64,000 bases of DNA, taken from NCBI GenBank assembly GCA_934254675.1, contig CAKQLP010000008.1, forward strand, positions 23,843 through 87,842. Reading direction: 5' to 3'. Under the pieces are notes generated by a model. The model worked only from the letters and a program-made list of their open reading frames with translations. It was not told the DNA's origin and ran no database searches. A program made the position numbers and the translations under genes. This DNA is from an uncultured Alphaproteobacteria bacterium (lineage in GTDB: Bacteria; Pseudomonadota; Alphaproteobacteria; RF32; CAG-239). This document shows, one piece after another, positions 8,945 through 17,760 of the stretch (the first letter of the stretch is position 1; each line of letters starts with the position of its first letter).

Positions 8945-11900
8945 TTAGTCACGCCCCTTAAAAACACGGCTGATATTGCGGTAAGAGCTTCTTATCACTC
9001 GGTTTGCGTGCGCCTTGCTATCTCCGTTTTCAACCATTTCCTGAGTTGAAATTTTTGTTGAATTGCCTTCAGCATCCGTAACTTCCAAAGTCCTGCCACC
9101 GGTAGAAAGTTTGGTTTTAGTCACTGTTTGCCCATCGGCGCTCTTGGTTGTAACAATTTTATCATTTTTTCCATCGCCGTCAACATCGGTATGAACCACT
9201 GTTCGAGAAGCGCCTTGAGCCGCTCCGGTTTTATAAAATTTTGTCTTTTGACTTAAAACTTTTTCTTTTCCTTCATATGAAGTAATTTCAGTTGATTCGG
9301 AACGTCTGCCTATTTTTGTTTTCAAAACTGTTTTATCTCCCTCTTCATCTGTAATTGTCAGTTTTGAACTTCTCTCCAATTTAAGATTTTGCTCCTGATG
9401 AAACGCACGAGCGGCCTCAATAGGATTTGTTGCTTCAACATCGCCTCTTAAACCTTTTAGTTTATCTATGCGGCCTTGAATATGATATTTTTGCTTTTCA
9501 ACAACTTCTTCCGCAGTTTCACCTTCAGGAGTTGTTGTTTGCTCCGAATTGTCCGGAGTTGAAATGTCCTTGACATCACCGGAAAGACCGCCACGGCCCC
9601 CATTGTGAGAAGAATGTCCGGTATTATGGGTAGCGTGTTCATTTTGCCAAACTTTCAGATTATGAACGCGCGCGTCTCTCTCATCGGCCCAACTCTGAAT
9701 TTGAGACTTTTGTTCATCATTCAAAGGATGATTGTTAACCAAATTTGCCAATTCGTGTTGACGATAAAAATGATGATCATCTTTAGAAATAACCCCCATT
9801 TCTCTCAACATTTCATTGGCATTTTTAGCATCTATACCAAAAGATTCCAAACGCTGAGCCGCATTTGCCTCGTTATTCCAAGAAGCAGAAACCTCGGAAA
9901 CTCCAGTATGAACTTCCGTTTCAGCAGAATGTTCCGGCACACCATGACCACCTTCGGCTTTTTCAGCCTGCCCAAAAGGCAAACCATGAATATATTCTGA
10001 TGCGGCGGCAGCCGTTAAACCAATTGCCGCACCGGAAACAGCGGCCACAAAGGCTGCTTTAGGATTTGATTTTCGCGCTAATTCTGCATATTCAAACGCC
10101 TTATTCACTTTTCCCGCATCCATTTGTTGCGCATAAGCTCCAAGTTTTTCAACAAACTGCTCTTTATTTTCGCATTTTTCTAGCTGTTTGGTCAAATCTT
10201 CAACATTTTGGACACCGCTTTCCTCTAATATTTTCGCCAGATTTTTACGGGCATATTTTTGATTTGATTTTTCTGATAAGAATTTCACGGCACCAATACC
10301 CAAAGACGAAGCCATTGTTGCGGCGCGACGCGGCGAAGATAAAATTTTGTTAAATCCGGCTTTAACAGCTCCTCCAAAAGTATCTGCATGCTGTACCGCA
10401 CCAGCAGCCGCATCGGCAACATGTCCGCCGGTGTGTCCCATTGCTTTGCCAACCATGCCCAAATCCATATTTTCAAAGCCGCCGCCCAAAGTAAAGTAGC
10501 CGGAAATTGCCGTAGCCGCTACCTGTCCGGCCAAAGTCAATGCTTCCGCGCGATTTTCACGTTTTCCTAAATATTTGATAAAATCTTTAAAATTTCCGCC
10601 TTCCTTTTCTTGATAGCGTTTATAAGATTTTCTAATTGCTTGGGCTGTCTTCAAAGCAGAATATGCTGTTAACCCAACCGGCCCCAACGCGGCACTGATT
10701 ACAGCTGTTTTGGCAACATTCAAGCCAATTGTTTTGGCTATATTCAACCCTTTATACAGTTTCGGATGTTTAAGGGCAAAATTATTGTTCATTTTGGAAA
10801 TTTGAGCAGGAATTGACGGCGCATTGCTCAAACGGGCTTTACGAGATTCCAAAGCCACCTGACGGCTGATAGTTGTCGCATTTGCCATTTCAACGGCATT
10901 TTTTAAGAATTGTTTATTTTCATACGGCCCCTTAAAATCCGGAAATTTAGCGACATATTCGGTTAAATGCTTTTCAAATTGCTCTTTTAGTGCTTTTTCT
11001 TCATCCGACAGCGACAAACCTTTTGCCGCCCCCTGCAATATATCATTTAATTCTTGCTGATTTATATTGTTCTTTTCGCAAAATTCTGCCAATGCCTGTT
11101 GTTTTAAATATTCTGCGTTAACCAATGCTTTATATTCACCGATATTTTCAGTTAAAGCTTTGCCATATTCTTCAACTCCATTTTCGTCGGGAGACTTGTT
11201 GCTTAACTTATAAGCCGTAGATCTTAACAATCCGCCGGCCATCTCCTTTTGTTCTTCAGGAATAAGATTTTGACTAATAGCTTTAAGTTCAGACATATAT
11301 GAGGCAATATCCACATGCTGAGCCACCTGAGTCCATTGCTGAGCATTTCCGGCATATTCTTCAGCAGAAAGATTAAAAGTTTCCAATCCGTTTTCTTGAT
11401 CATAAGTTTTCAACTGAGCTTTAACAAGTTCTTTCAGGTGGTCACATTTTTTCTTTGTATCCTCATCTAAATCCGCTTCATTTGCAATTGCTAAATAATC
11501 TTGCAACGCCACGGCATTTTCCGAATCAATGCTATCGGCATCCACTCTTGATAAGACAGATATGGCTTGTTTTTCAATTTCAGCCAATTGCCGTTTTTCT
11601 TCTTCAGTAGGCTCTTTTTTGTCTTTTAAGTTCTGATAAGTTTTAAAAACATCATATGAAGGCTGATTAATAAAATCAACATCCTGACGAAACTGCGGAG
11701 AAACAAATTGAGATTGCTTATCTAAAATGCTTTGTTCTTGTAATGCTTTTGCCTGTTGCTCTTTTGCTTTTCGCAAAACAACCTCAGCCTGGGTGTTGTT
11801 GCCATAGTTCTGAGCAAATGCAATAATTTTATCCAAATTATCCGGATCAAAATCCATTGAACTGTTTGCCATTTCATTCAATTGTGCCAAAATGATTTGT

Positions 11901-11998
11901 TTCTGCTCGTCCGCCACAGGCTTATCCGATTGTTCTCGCTCAAGAATATCCGCTAATTTTGTATATACTTCTTTATCTTTCTGAGTTTCTTCAACCAT
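8945..11998 (-). CDS. Large multidomain protein of unknown function, 1017 residues
   Basis: Not recognised. Residues 1-400 are highly charged helices with coiled-coil character. Three hydrophobic Ala/Gly-rich segments follow (about 425-450, 485-505 and 648-668), the last two flanking a Gly/His-rich stretch and a helical region. Residues 690-830 are low-complexity and His/Gly-rich. The C-terminal 150 residues are beta-rich, Thr/Lys-rich repeats (SKLTITDEEGDKTVL and similar) holding a Ca-binding-loop signature DVDGDGKNDK near 940. There is no N-terminal signal peptide. GGAG precedes the ATG at 11998; the in-frame ATG at 12022 lacks one. The layout suggests a surface or injected protein, but that is inference. 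Confidence 0.8.
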   Translation of the reverse strand: MVEETQKDKEVYTKLADILEREQSDKPVADEQKQIILAQLNEMANSSMDFDPDNLDKIIAFAQNYGNNTQAEVVLRKAKEQQAKALQEQSILDKQSQFVSPQFRQDVDFINQPSYDVFKTYQNLKDKKEPTEEEKRQLAEIEKQAISVLSRVDADSIDSENAVALQDYLAIANEADLDEDTKKKCDHLKELVKAQLKTYDQENGLETFNLSAEEYAGNAQQWTQVAQHVDIASYMSELKAISQNLIPEEQKEMAGGLLRSTAYKLSNKSPDENGVEEYGKALTENIGEYKALVNAEYLKQQALAEFCEKNNINQQELNDILQGAAKGLSLSDEEKALKEQFEKHLTEYVAKFPDFKGPYENKQFLKNAVEMANATTISRQVALESRKARLSNAPSIPAQISKMNNNFALKHPKLYKGLNIAKTIGLNVAKTAVISAALGPVGLTAYSALKTAQAIRKSYKRYQEKEGGNFKDFIKYLGKRENRAEALTLAGQVAATAISGYFTLGGGFENMDLGMVGKAMGHTGGHVADAAAGAVQHADTFGGAVKAGFNKILSSPRRAATMASSLGIGAVKFLSEKSNQKYARKNLAKILEESGVQNVEDLTKQLEKCENKEQFVEKLGAYAQQMDAGKVNKAFEYAELARKSNPKAAFVAAVSGAAIGLTAAAASEYIHGLPFGQAEKAEGGHGVPEHSAETEVHTGVSEVSASWNNEANAAQRLESFGIDAKNANEMLREMGVISKDDHHFYRQHELANLVNNHPLNDEQKSQIQSWADERDARVHNLKVWQNEHATHNTGHSSHNGGRGGLSGDVKDISTPDNSEQTTTPEGETAEEVVEKQKYHIQGRIDKLKGLRGDVEATNPIEAARAFHQEQNLKLERSSKLTITDEEGDKTVLKTKIGRRSESTEITSYEGKEKVLSQKTKFYKTGAAQGASRTVVHTDVDGDGKNDKIVTTKSADGQTVTKTKLSTGGRTLEVTDAEGNSTKISTQEMVENGDSKAHANRVIRSSYRNISRVFKGRD

Positions 11999-12118
11999 TT
12001 TTATCTCCACAATCAAATTCAATTTTGTTCAGTATAACTGTTTTTTTTAACTTTTGCAATAAAAATGACAAAATTTTTTTTTGTACATTTTGCGATAATC
12101 AGTGAGTTATTTAATTTT

Positions 12119-12146
12119 TTAACTATACATTTTCTTTGACTATGAT
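12119..12146 (+). promoter_or_regulatory. Promoter of the glycolipid-modification operon
   Basis: TTAACT and TATGAT are 16 bases apart. The predicted start of transcription near 12152 leaves about 15 bases before the first ATG, too short for a normal ribosome site. Confidence 0.45.
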
Positions 12147-12166
12147 ATAACATTAACATTTAAGAT

Positions 12167-13657
12167 ATGTTAATGAAAGACAAAAAAATGGAATTAAAAA
12201 AGAAGTGGGGAATCTTTTTACTGCTAAATCTAATGCTTTGGAGCATTATTCCTTTATTGAGGTTGAGTCTGCCGATGGACACTCAAGAAGCCATTGTTTG
12301 GGGAAAATATAGTTTTTTGGGCACAACTAAACACCCACCATTTTCAGGCATTATAGCTTACTACTTTTACTTGTTTTTTAACCATGCTGACGGAGCCATG
12401 TATTTGCTCAGTCAACTATTTGTTATTTTGGGATTATTTTATATCTATAAATTAGCTTGCTTATTTCTGGACAAACAAACGGCAATTCTGGCGTCTTGCC
12501 TACAACTAGGCATAATTTATTACAATTTTTCAAGCGTCGAATTTAATGTCAATGTCATCTCTCTTGCCCTCTGGCCGATGTGTTCATACTATTTTTGGCT
12601 CGCTTATCAAAACAACAACTTAAAAAATTGGATATTTTTTGGCGTTCTATGCGGAATAAACTTATTAAATAAATACACTGGCGCACTCTTATTACTCTCC
12701 TTTGCCGTTTTTATTTTATCCGGCAAAGAAACCATTAAAATTTTGATAAATTATAAAGCTTATCTGGCTGTGTTATGCTTGCTTCTGGTAATTTCTCCTC
12801 ATATTTGGTGGTTGGCCGAGCATAATTTTGAAATGCTCAACTACATTTTAATGCGCAATACAAACTCCCACATGATAACTTCAGAATGGAGACACATAAT
12901 TTATCCGCTGAAGTTTGCCGGCGCTCAAATTCTATTTTCCTTTGCCGCGCTGTTAATCTACTTTATATTTTATAGAATATCCCCAAAAAACATCAACTTG
13001 GAACAGTCTGTTGAAAAAAAACGGTTCTTAATTATTTGCGGTTTTTTGCCGTTTACGGTGTTTGTTTTCATTAGCCTGATTGCTGGTTCTCCGCTTAAAA
13101 GCATGTGGGGATTTCCATGTCTGTTTTTAGTCGGGATTTCTCTTTTTTACTTTTGGCCGATAAAAATAAATAAAGAAAAAGCTTCTTTACTTTTATCCAT
13201 AATGTTTGGCTGGAGTGCTTTATTTGCCTGTGTTTACGGCATTCAATGCCTAACTACGACCAGCATGAGATTTAGAACAGATTGCCCAGCTCTTGTGCAA
13301 ATTTTAGAACAAAAATGGACTGACTACACCGGCTCCAAAAAACTGGAATATGTTGGTTCGGATGTTTGGTTTTCCAACATGTTTTCACTTTATGCCAAAC
13401 ATGAGGTTAAACCAATGATTTGGCTCAGCCCAGATAATAATCCATGGTTTGACGCCTCTGATTTTGAGGAAAAAGGAGCCTTGGTCGTAACATCAAATTA
13501 TTCTGAATATATGACCTACAAAAATAAATTTGGAGAAAAAATGACGGATCCCCAAACTGTCAAAATAGCCTATACCAGCTTGTTTGGCCGCATAAAAGAA
13601 AGAAATCTGTTTTATGGTTTTTATCAAACAAAGGAGATGCAAAATCATGCCCAATAA
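12167..13657 (+). CDS. GT39-family (ArnT/FlmK-like) glycosyltransferase
   Basis: A 496-residue integral membrane transferase that would move a sugar from an undecaprenyl-phosphate carrier to a periplasmic acceptor. The first loop after TM1 carries the acidic motif of the family (LPMDTQEAIVWGK), followed by TKHPPFSGIIAYYF. About ten membrane segments lie between residues 9 and 370, with a soluble periplasmic domain after that. Three in-frame ATGs (12167, 12173, 12188) compete and none has a clear ribosome site. It heads an operon with a GT2, a YdjC-type deacetylase and a GtrA protein, the gene set for a lipid A or glycan amino-sugar modification. Exact donor and acceptor cannot be read from sequence. 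Confidence 0.85.
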   Translation: MLMKDKKMELKKKWGIFLLLNLMLWSIIPLLRLSLPMDTQEAIVWGKYSFLGTTKHPPFSGIIAYYFYLFFNHADGAMYLLSQLFVILGLFYIYKLACLFLDKQTAILASCLQLGIIYYNFSSVEFNVNVISLALWPMCSYYFWLAYQNNNLKNWIFFGVLCGINLLNKYTGALLLLSFAVFILSGKETIKILINYKAYLAVLCLLLVISPHIWWLAEHNFEMLNYILMRNTNSHMITSEWRHIIYPLKFAGAQILFSFAALLIYFIFYRISPKNINLEQSVEKKRFLIICGFLPFTVFVFISLIAGSPLKSMWGFPCLFLVGISLFYFWPIKINKEKASLLLSIMFGWSALFACVYGIQCLTTTSMRFRTDCPALVQILEQKWTDYTGSKKLEYVGSDVWFSNMFSLYAKHEVKPMIWLSPDNNPWFDASDFEEKGALVVTSNYSEYMTYKNKFGEKMTDPQTVKIAYTSLFGRIKERNLFYGFYQTKEMQNHAQ

Positions 13658-14615
13658 ACTTATTAGCATTGTCATATCTGCCTATAATGAACAAGACAAC
13701 GTTTCAGAATTATACAAGGCATTGCAAAATAACCTAAAAAACGTTAAAAATGTAGATTTTGAATTTTTATATGTTGATGACGGAAGTTCGGATAAAACCT
13801 ATGAAAACTGCTTAAAACTGCAAAAGAAAGACAATCGTGTAAAAATTGTTCAACTCAAAAGAAACTTTGGACACGAAATAGCTATGACCGCCGGCATGGA
13901 TTATGCTTTGGGAGACGCCGTTATCTTTATGGATTCAGATCTCCAACACCCACCGGTTTATATTCCGAAAATGATTGAATTATGGCAACAAGGCAAAGAA
14001 ATCGTTTTAACGAAACGGCTTGACAATAAAGCAACTTCCAAATTTTATAAATTTTGTGCTCAAACATTTTATTTTATTCTTAACAAATTGTCCGACACAC
14101 AAATCATGGAAAGTGCACCTGATTTTAGATTGATTGATAGAAAATATGTTGACTTTTTAAAAGGTTTCAATGAACAAGATCGTTTATTTAGAGGCCTGTT
14201 AAGCTGGATTATGCCGCATGACAATGTTGCTATCATAGATTTTGTCGCACCGGAACGATTCAGCGGAGAATCAAAATATAACTTTGTCAAATCGCTCCAT
14301 TTGGCCATTAACAGCATTGTGCAATTTTCAGTTTTACCTTTACGTTTGGCTATTTATTTAGGGTTAATTGCGGCTTTTTGCGCATTTTTACTTGGCGTTT
14401 ATGTGTTTATTGAACATTTCTTTATGCACACGCCAACTCCCGGATATGCCACCATCATGATAACTGTCATCTTTTTGGGATCTGTGCAATTAATCTGTCT
14501 TGGTATTATTGGCGAGTACATCGGCAAAATACATATGGAGGTGAAAAAACGTCCATTATATGTGGCGGACTTTATAGAAAAAGAGAAGAAAAATGGTTCT
14601 AAAAAAGATATTTAA
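13647..14615 (+). CDS. GT2 polyprenyl-phosphate glycosyltransferase (ArnC/GtrB/FlmF-like)
   Basis: A 322-residue inverting transferase. The N-terminal GT-A domain starts ISIVISAYNEQDNVSELY and has YVDDGSSDKT and MDSDLQHPP, the metal-binding DSD, followed by two C-terminal membrane helices (about 225-250 and 262-290). This is the DPM1/ArnC/GtrB architecture that charges undecaprenyl phosphate with one sugar on the cytoplasmic face. AAGGAGATG before the ATG at 13647 decides the start, giving an 11-base overlap with the GT39 gene and implying translational coupling. It probably supplies the lipid-linked sugar used by that enzyme. Confidence 0.92.
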   Translation: MPNKLISIVISAYNEQDNVSELYKALQNNLKNVKNVDFEFLYVDDGSSDKTYENCLKLQKKDNRVKIVQLKRNFGHEIAMTAGMDYALGDAVIFMDSDLQHPPVYIPKMIELWQQGKEIVLTKRLDNKATSKFYKFCAQTFYFILNKLSDTQIMESAPDFRLIDRKYVDFLKGFNEQDRLFRGLLSWIMPHDNVAIIDFVAPERFSGESKYNFVKSLHLAINSIVQFSVLPLRLAIYLGLIAAFCAFLLGVYVFIEHFFMHTPTPGYATIMITVIFLGSVQLICLGIIGEYIGKIHMEVKKRPLYVADFIEKEKKNGSKKDI

Positions 14616-15423
14616 CGCCGATGATTTTGGCATTAGCAAAGGTGTCAACGCGGCTATAGTAAAAGCGTATCAGGATGGTATTCTTAACAGCGCCAGTCTG
14701 ATGATAAATCAAAAATACGCCAAAGAAGCCGTTAAGTTGGCTCAAGAAATGCCAAACTTAGAAATTGGCCTGCATCTAAACTTAACAAATGAAACACCGG
14801 CGGCTACAATCGCAAAAATACCTTTGCTGGTAAATGAGCACGGAAAACTAAAAAATGGTTTTGTAAATTTATTGTTACTGTCTTTTATCAAGCCAAAACA
14901 GTTGCGCCAACAAGCCGAAATTGAAATGCGGGCTCAAATTCTTAAATATTTAGAAACTGGTCTGCCTTTACAGCACATAGACAGCCATCGACACATCCAT
15001 ATGATTCCGCTACTTTTTAAAATCGCGCGAAAACTACAGCAAGAATTTGATATTAATCGTATCCGTGTTATGAATGAAAACATACTTAATACGCTAAAAT
15101 ACAATCACAATAAAAGCTGGATGTTTGACGGCGCCCTAATTAAATATATTCTTTTACGCTTTTTATGTTGGTGGAACGGATATAAATCAGACATTTATTT
15201 TTATACTTTGCTTTACACTTGTAAAATTTCAAGCGAACAATTTCAAAATGTTAAAATACCAACCGGATACAATGCTGTTGAAATAATGATTCATCCTGGA
15301 ATGCCTGAAATTGATAAAAATAACCCAAATGACATTTGGGATAATAACATTCTTTCACCTTATAGAACCGTAGAATTAAACACACTGTTGAATAAAAACA
15401 ATAAGGATGGTATAAATGATTAA
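14593..15423 (+). CDS. YdjC-family carbohydrate deacetylase (NaxD/HpnK-like)
   Basis: A 276-residue cytoplasmic hydrolase with the YdjC signature: FNADDFGIS near the N terminus (catalytic Asp and metal Asp), GLHLNLT with a metal His, HIDSHRHIH, and a C-terminal IMIHPG. Family members remove acetyl groups from chitobiose (ChbG), from undecaprenyl-phosphate-GalNAc (Francisella NaxD) or from hopanoid side chains (HpnK). It overlaps the GT2 gene by 23 bases, and no hopanoid genes are in the window, so deacetylation of the lipid-linked HexNAc made by the GT2 fits best. That assignment is inference from context. Confidence 0.88.
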   Translation: MVLKKIFNADDFGISKGVNAAIVKAYQDGILNSASLMINQKYAKEAVKLAQEMPNLEIGLHLNLTNETPAATIAKIPLLVNEHGKLKNGFVNLLLLSFIKPKQLRQQAEIEMRAQILKYLETGLPLQHIDSHRHIHMIPLLFKIARKLQQEFDINRIRVMNENILNTLKYNHNKSWMFDGALIKYILLRFLCWWNGYKSDIYFYTLLYTCKISSEQFQNVKIPTGYNAVEIMIHPGMPEIDKNNPNDIWDNNILSPYRTVELNTLLNKNNKDGIND

Positions 15424-15889
15424 ATATGCCATAAAACTATATTTATGGGCTGAAAACATCTGGTTTAAGCTACCTCAAAAATTACGTTTTTTATTAGTTG
15501 GTGGATTTAACACCGTTTTGGCATATTCTATTTTAGCCATACTTCTTTGGCTGTTTGGTGGCATTAATCGACGATTATCTCTCAACTATCAACCCGTTAT
15601 TGTTGCCAATTTTGCATTGTTTATACAATATATCATCACGATTAATATCTCTTTTTTAACCATGCGTTATTATGTTTTTCAAAGCCATGGAGAATGGAAA
15701 AAAGAGTTGGCTAAAGCATGGTCAGTTTACATTTTTCTTTATATGATAAACTCTCCGATATTAAGTTTTTTAATGGTTTTTATCGGGTTGTCTCCATTAG
15801 TATCACAAGCGCTATACCTGACATTTTCAACCATTGTGACGTTTATTTTGCATAAATATTATTCATTTCGCAAACGACCAAAAAATTAA
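15416..15889 (+). CDS. GtrA-family membrane protein (putative lipid-linked sugar flippase)
   Basis: A 157-residue protein with four hydrophobic segments. It carries the GtrA hallmark FLLVGGFNTVLAYSILAILL near residue 23 and a C-terminal FILHKYYSFRKR like the usual YTFRR end. GtrA proteins are thought to flip undecaprenyl-phosphate-linked single sugars to the periplasm. It overlaps the deacetylase gene by eight bases, with AAGGA before the ATG. In this operon it would carry the deacetylated lipid-linked sugar to the GT39 enzyme, the role ArnE/ArnF have in the aminoarabinose pathway. Confidence 0.88.
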   Translation: MIKYAIKLYLWAENIWFKLPQKLRFLLVGGFNTVLAYSILAILLWLFGGINRRLSLNYQPVIVANFALFIQYIITINISFLTMRYYVFQSHGEWKKELAKAWSVYIFLYMINSPILSFLMVFIGLSPLVSQALYLTFSTIVTFILHKYYSFRKRPKN

Positions 15890-15897
15890 AGGGAAAC

Positions 15898-16401
15898 GTG
15901 ATTATGCCGCCCATAAGCCAAATAAAAAATACAATAAATTCTAATGTCTCAAACAGAAAAAACTCATCCAAAAAATTTATTAAATATTTAGTTATTGCTG
16001 CCATAGTCATAGGAATATTTAGATACTTTGTTTTTACAAAAATAGAAAATATACCAAACGAAGTTTATGAAAACACATCTAAAGACAATCAATTTTACAC
16101 ACTTTTAACCGGTAACAAAAAAATTGTTTGGTTTGGCGCCGATTGCCCCATCAGTGCTTCTCGAAAAAAATTTATAGACACGATACTTAACATCCTAAAT
16201 CTAGATAAAATTTACAAACAACAGGCCTTCTTACAAAATTCATTTTCAGTCCAATGCAAAAACAAATACTGCGCGGATGTTTTTTTTATAGAAAACTGTG
16301 GCAATAATTTTTGCATTGTTATTCCGTCCCGTCGCAAATTTATAAAAATTAAAGATGAAAAAAAATTACTAAAAACTTTACAAAAAGTAAAAGATTGGTA
16401 A
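15898..16401 (+). CDS. Membrane-anchored, thioredoxin-like protein of unknown function
   Basis: A 165-167-residue protein with one N-terminal membrane helix (about 28-46), then a Lys-rich domain with IVWFGADCPISASRKKF. That resembles a thioredoxin active-site loop with only the first Cys kept (C-P-I-S). Three more Cys pairs follow (QCKNKYC, ENCGNNFC), suggesting disulfides in the periplasm. The start may be GTG at 15898 (GGGA five bases upstream) or ATG at 15904. It is the last gene of the glycolipid operon, eight bases after gtrA. The thioredoxin fold is a guess from one motif. Confidence 0.55.
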   Translation: MIMPPISQIKNTINSNVSNRKNSSKKFIKYLVIAAIVIGIFRYFVFTKIENIPNEVYENTSKDNQFYTLLTGNKKIVWFGADCPISASRKKFIDTILNILNLDKIYKQQAFLQNSFSVQCKNKYCADVFFIENCGNNFCIVIPSRRKFIKIKDEKKLLKTLQKVKDW

Positions 16402-16472
16402 AACAACACTTAGTTTTATAATCATTTAAATTTTCTAACAAAAGACTATCTCTTTATCAAAAGGAGATAAAA

Positions 16473-16784
16473 ATGCGTTTTATTAAACCGATAAACCTCA
16501 ATAACAAATCTTTTATTTTAGATGTACGCCTGCCTGAGGAAAGAGCTGTTGAAGAACTTGGATTACCTCATATCAATCAAGATTTGGAAACACTTAATCC
16601 TTTGGAATTTATTCAACAAAACAACGTAAAAAAAGATCAAACCATCAATATATTATGTTCCTCGGGCGGTAGGGCTTCGCAGGCGGCGGAGATGTTTGAA
16701 AAAGCAGGTTTCACAAATGTTGCTGTTATTATCGGCGGCTTGGTGGAAGCAGAATATGAAGGGTTGCCGATTATTCGTCATTAA
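16473..16784 (+). CDS. Rhodanese-like domain protein
   Basis: A single rhodanese domain of 103 residues. FILDVRLPEERAVEE begins the domain and LCSSGGRASQAAEMFEKAG contains the six-residue active loop CSSGGR, whose Cys would carry the persulfide. Cytoplasmic, no signal peptide. AAGGAG precedes the ATG. Stand-alone rhodaneses of this size move sulfur between acceptors; the partner here is unknown. Confidence 0.9.
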   Translation: MRFIKPINLNNKSFILDVRLPEERAVEELGLPHINQDLETLNPLEFIQQNNVKKDQTINILCSSGGRASQAAEMFEKAGFTNVAVIIGGLVEAEYEGLPIIRH

Positions 16785-16836
16785 AACTTGTTTTTGCCCA
16801 CATTCTGTTATAGTCTTTCTCTAAAGGAGATAACTT

Positions 16837-17472
16837 ATGCCCGATTGGAAAATAGAAGATACTTATAATGGATTAGTTTGTGGAGTTGATGAAGCCGGAC
16901 GAGGTCCTTGGGCCGGACCGGTAGTCGCCGGAGCAGTTATTTTTCTTACCAAAGAAATAGCCCCTGACCTTTTGGCTCAACTCAATGATTCAAAAAAATT
17001 ATCTGCAAAGAAACGAGAATATTTATATAACATTCTACAAAAAGAGGAACTTGCCGGACGTGTTTTATGCGGAATCGGAGAAGCAAGTGTTAAAGAAATT
17101 GACGAACTAAATATCTTGCAAGCCACTTTTTTAGCCATGCGACGTGCTGTGAATAATCTTTCCCAAACACCGCAAACAGCGTTGATTGACGGCAATCGAT
17201 TGCCTAAGGATTTTCCGTGTCAAACACAATGTTTCATCGGCGGAGATGGTAAATCTTATTCAATAGCGGCGGCGAGCATTTTGGCAAAAGTTTATCGAGA
17301 TAAATTAATGGCGGAATTGGCGCAAAAATATCCTTTTTACGCCTTTGAAAAAAATGCCGGCTATGGCACCAAAGCGCATATAGAAGGCTTGCGTTTGCAT
17401 GGTGTGACACCACAGCATCGTCGCAGTTATCGCCCGATTAAAGAGTTTTTACAGGCTGAGAAGTTATCATAA
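16837..17472 (+). CDS. rnhB: Ribonuclease HII
   Basis: Removes RNA from RNA-DNA hybrids, including single misincorporated ribonucleotides. The 211-residue product begins the catalytic domain with GVDEAGRGPWAGPVVAGAV (Asp and Glu of the active site), then LNDSKKLSAKKRE, an IDGN motif with the third acidic residue, and a C-terminal GYGTKAH. Length is normal. AAGGAG precedes the ATG. It is the last core gene before the tRNA-Arg insertion site. Confidence 0.96.
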   Translation: MPDWKIEDTYNGLVCGVDEAGRGPWAGPVVAGAVIFLTKEIAPDLLAQLNDSKKLSAKKREYLYNILQKEELAGRVLCGIGEASVKEIDELNILQATFLAMRRAVNNLSQTPQTALIDGNRLPKDFPCQTQCFIGGDGKSYSIAAASILAKVYRDKLMAELAQKYPFYAFEKNAGYGTKAHIEGLRLHGVTPQHRRSYRPIKEFLQAEKLS

Positions 17473-17515
17473 GTCTTGCAATTTATTTATGTTTGCTTTA
17501 TAACAGAAAAGTGTT

Positions 17516-17592
17516 GCAGGCGTAGCTCATCAGGATAGAGCGACTTCCTCCTAAGAAGTAGGCAGGCGGTTCGAGTCCGCCCGCTTGTACCA
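17516..17592 (+). tRNA. tRNA-Arg(CCU)
   Basis: A complete cloverleaf of 77 bases with encoded CCA. The acceptor GCAGGCG pairs with CGCTTGT (two G-U pairs), the D arm is GCTC/GAGC, the anticodon stem ACTTC/GAAGT holds the loop CTCCTAA, and the T arm is GGCGG-TTCGAGT-CCGCC. The anticodon is CCT. Its 3' end is the integration site of the island that follows. Confidence 0.96.
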
Positions 17593-17594
17593 TT
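17577..17594 (+). repeat. attL: left end of the genomic island
   Basis: CCGCCCGCTTGTACCATT, the 3' end of tRNA-Arg plus two bases, recurs exactly at 27793. Such a repeat is what remains when a tyrosine integrase inserts an element into a tRNA 3' end and restores the gene. Confidence 0.9.
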
Positions 17595-17760
17595 TTAGTT
17601 TAAGTCTACTTCAGGCATTTTTTTCTTTATAAATCAAAATGTTATCTTTTAGAAGAAAAACTGCTATACTTTGGTTAAATCAGTTCTTATTGTTTTTATA
17701 AATATATAAAAATCAAACACTTAGGCTATTTATATTGTGATAAATAACTAAGAGGCAAAA

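Noticed and set aside
8945..11998. Phage tail tape-measure protein
   Set aside because: Length, coiled coils and hydrophobic segments fit, but there are no other phage genes nearby and the His/Gly linker and Ca-loop tail do not fit.
14593..15423. HpnK of a hopanoid operon
   Set aside because: The motif fits the whole YdjC family and the neighbours are carrier-lipid glycosyltransferases, not hopanoid genes.
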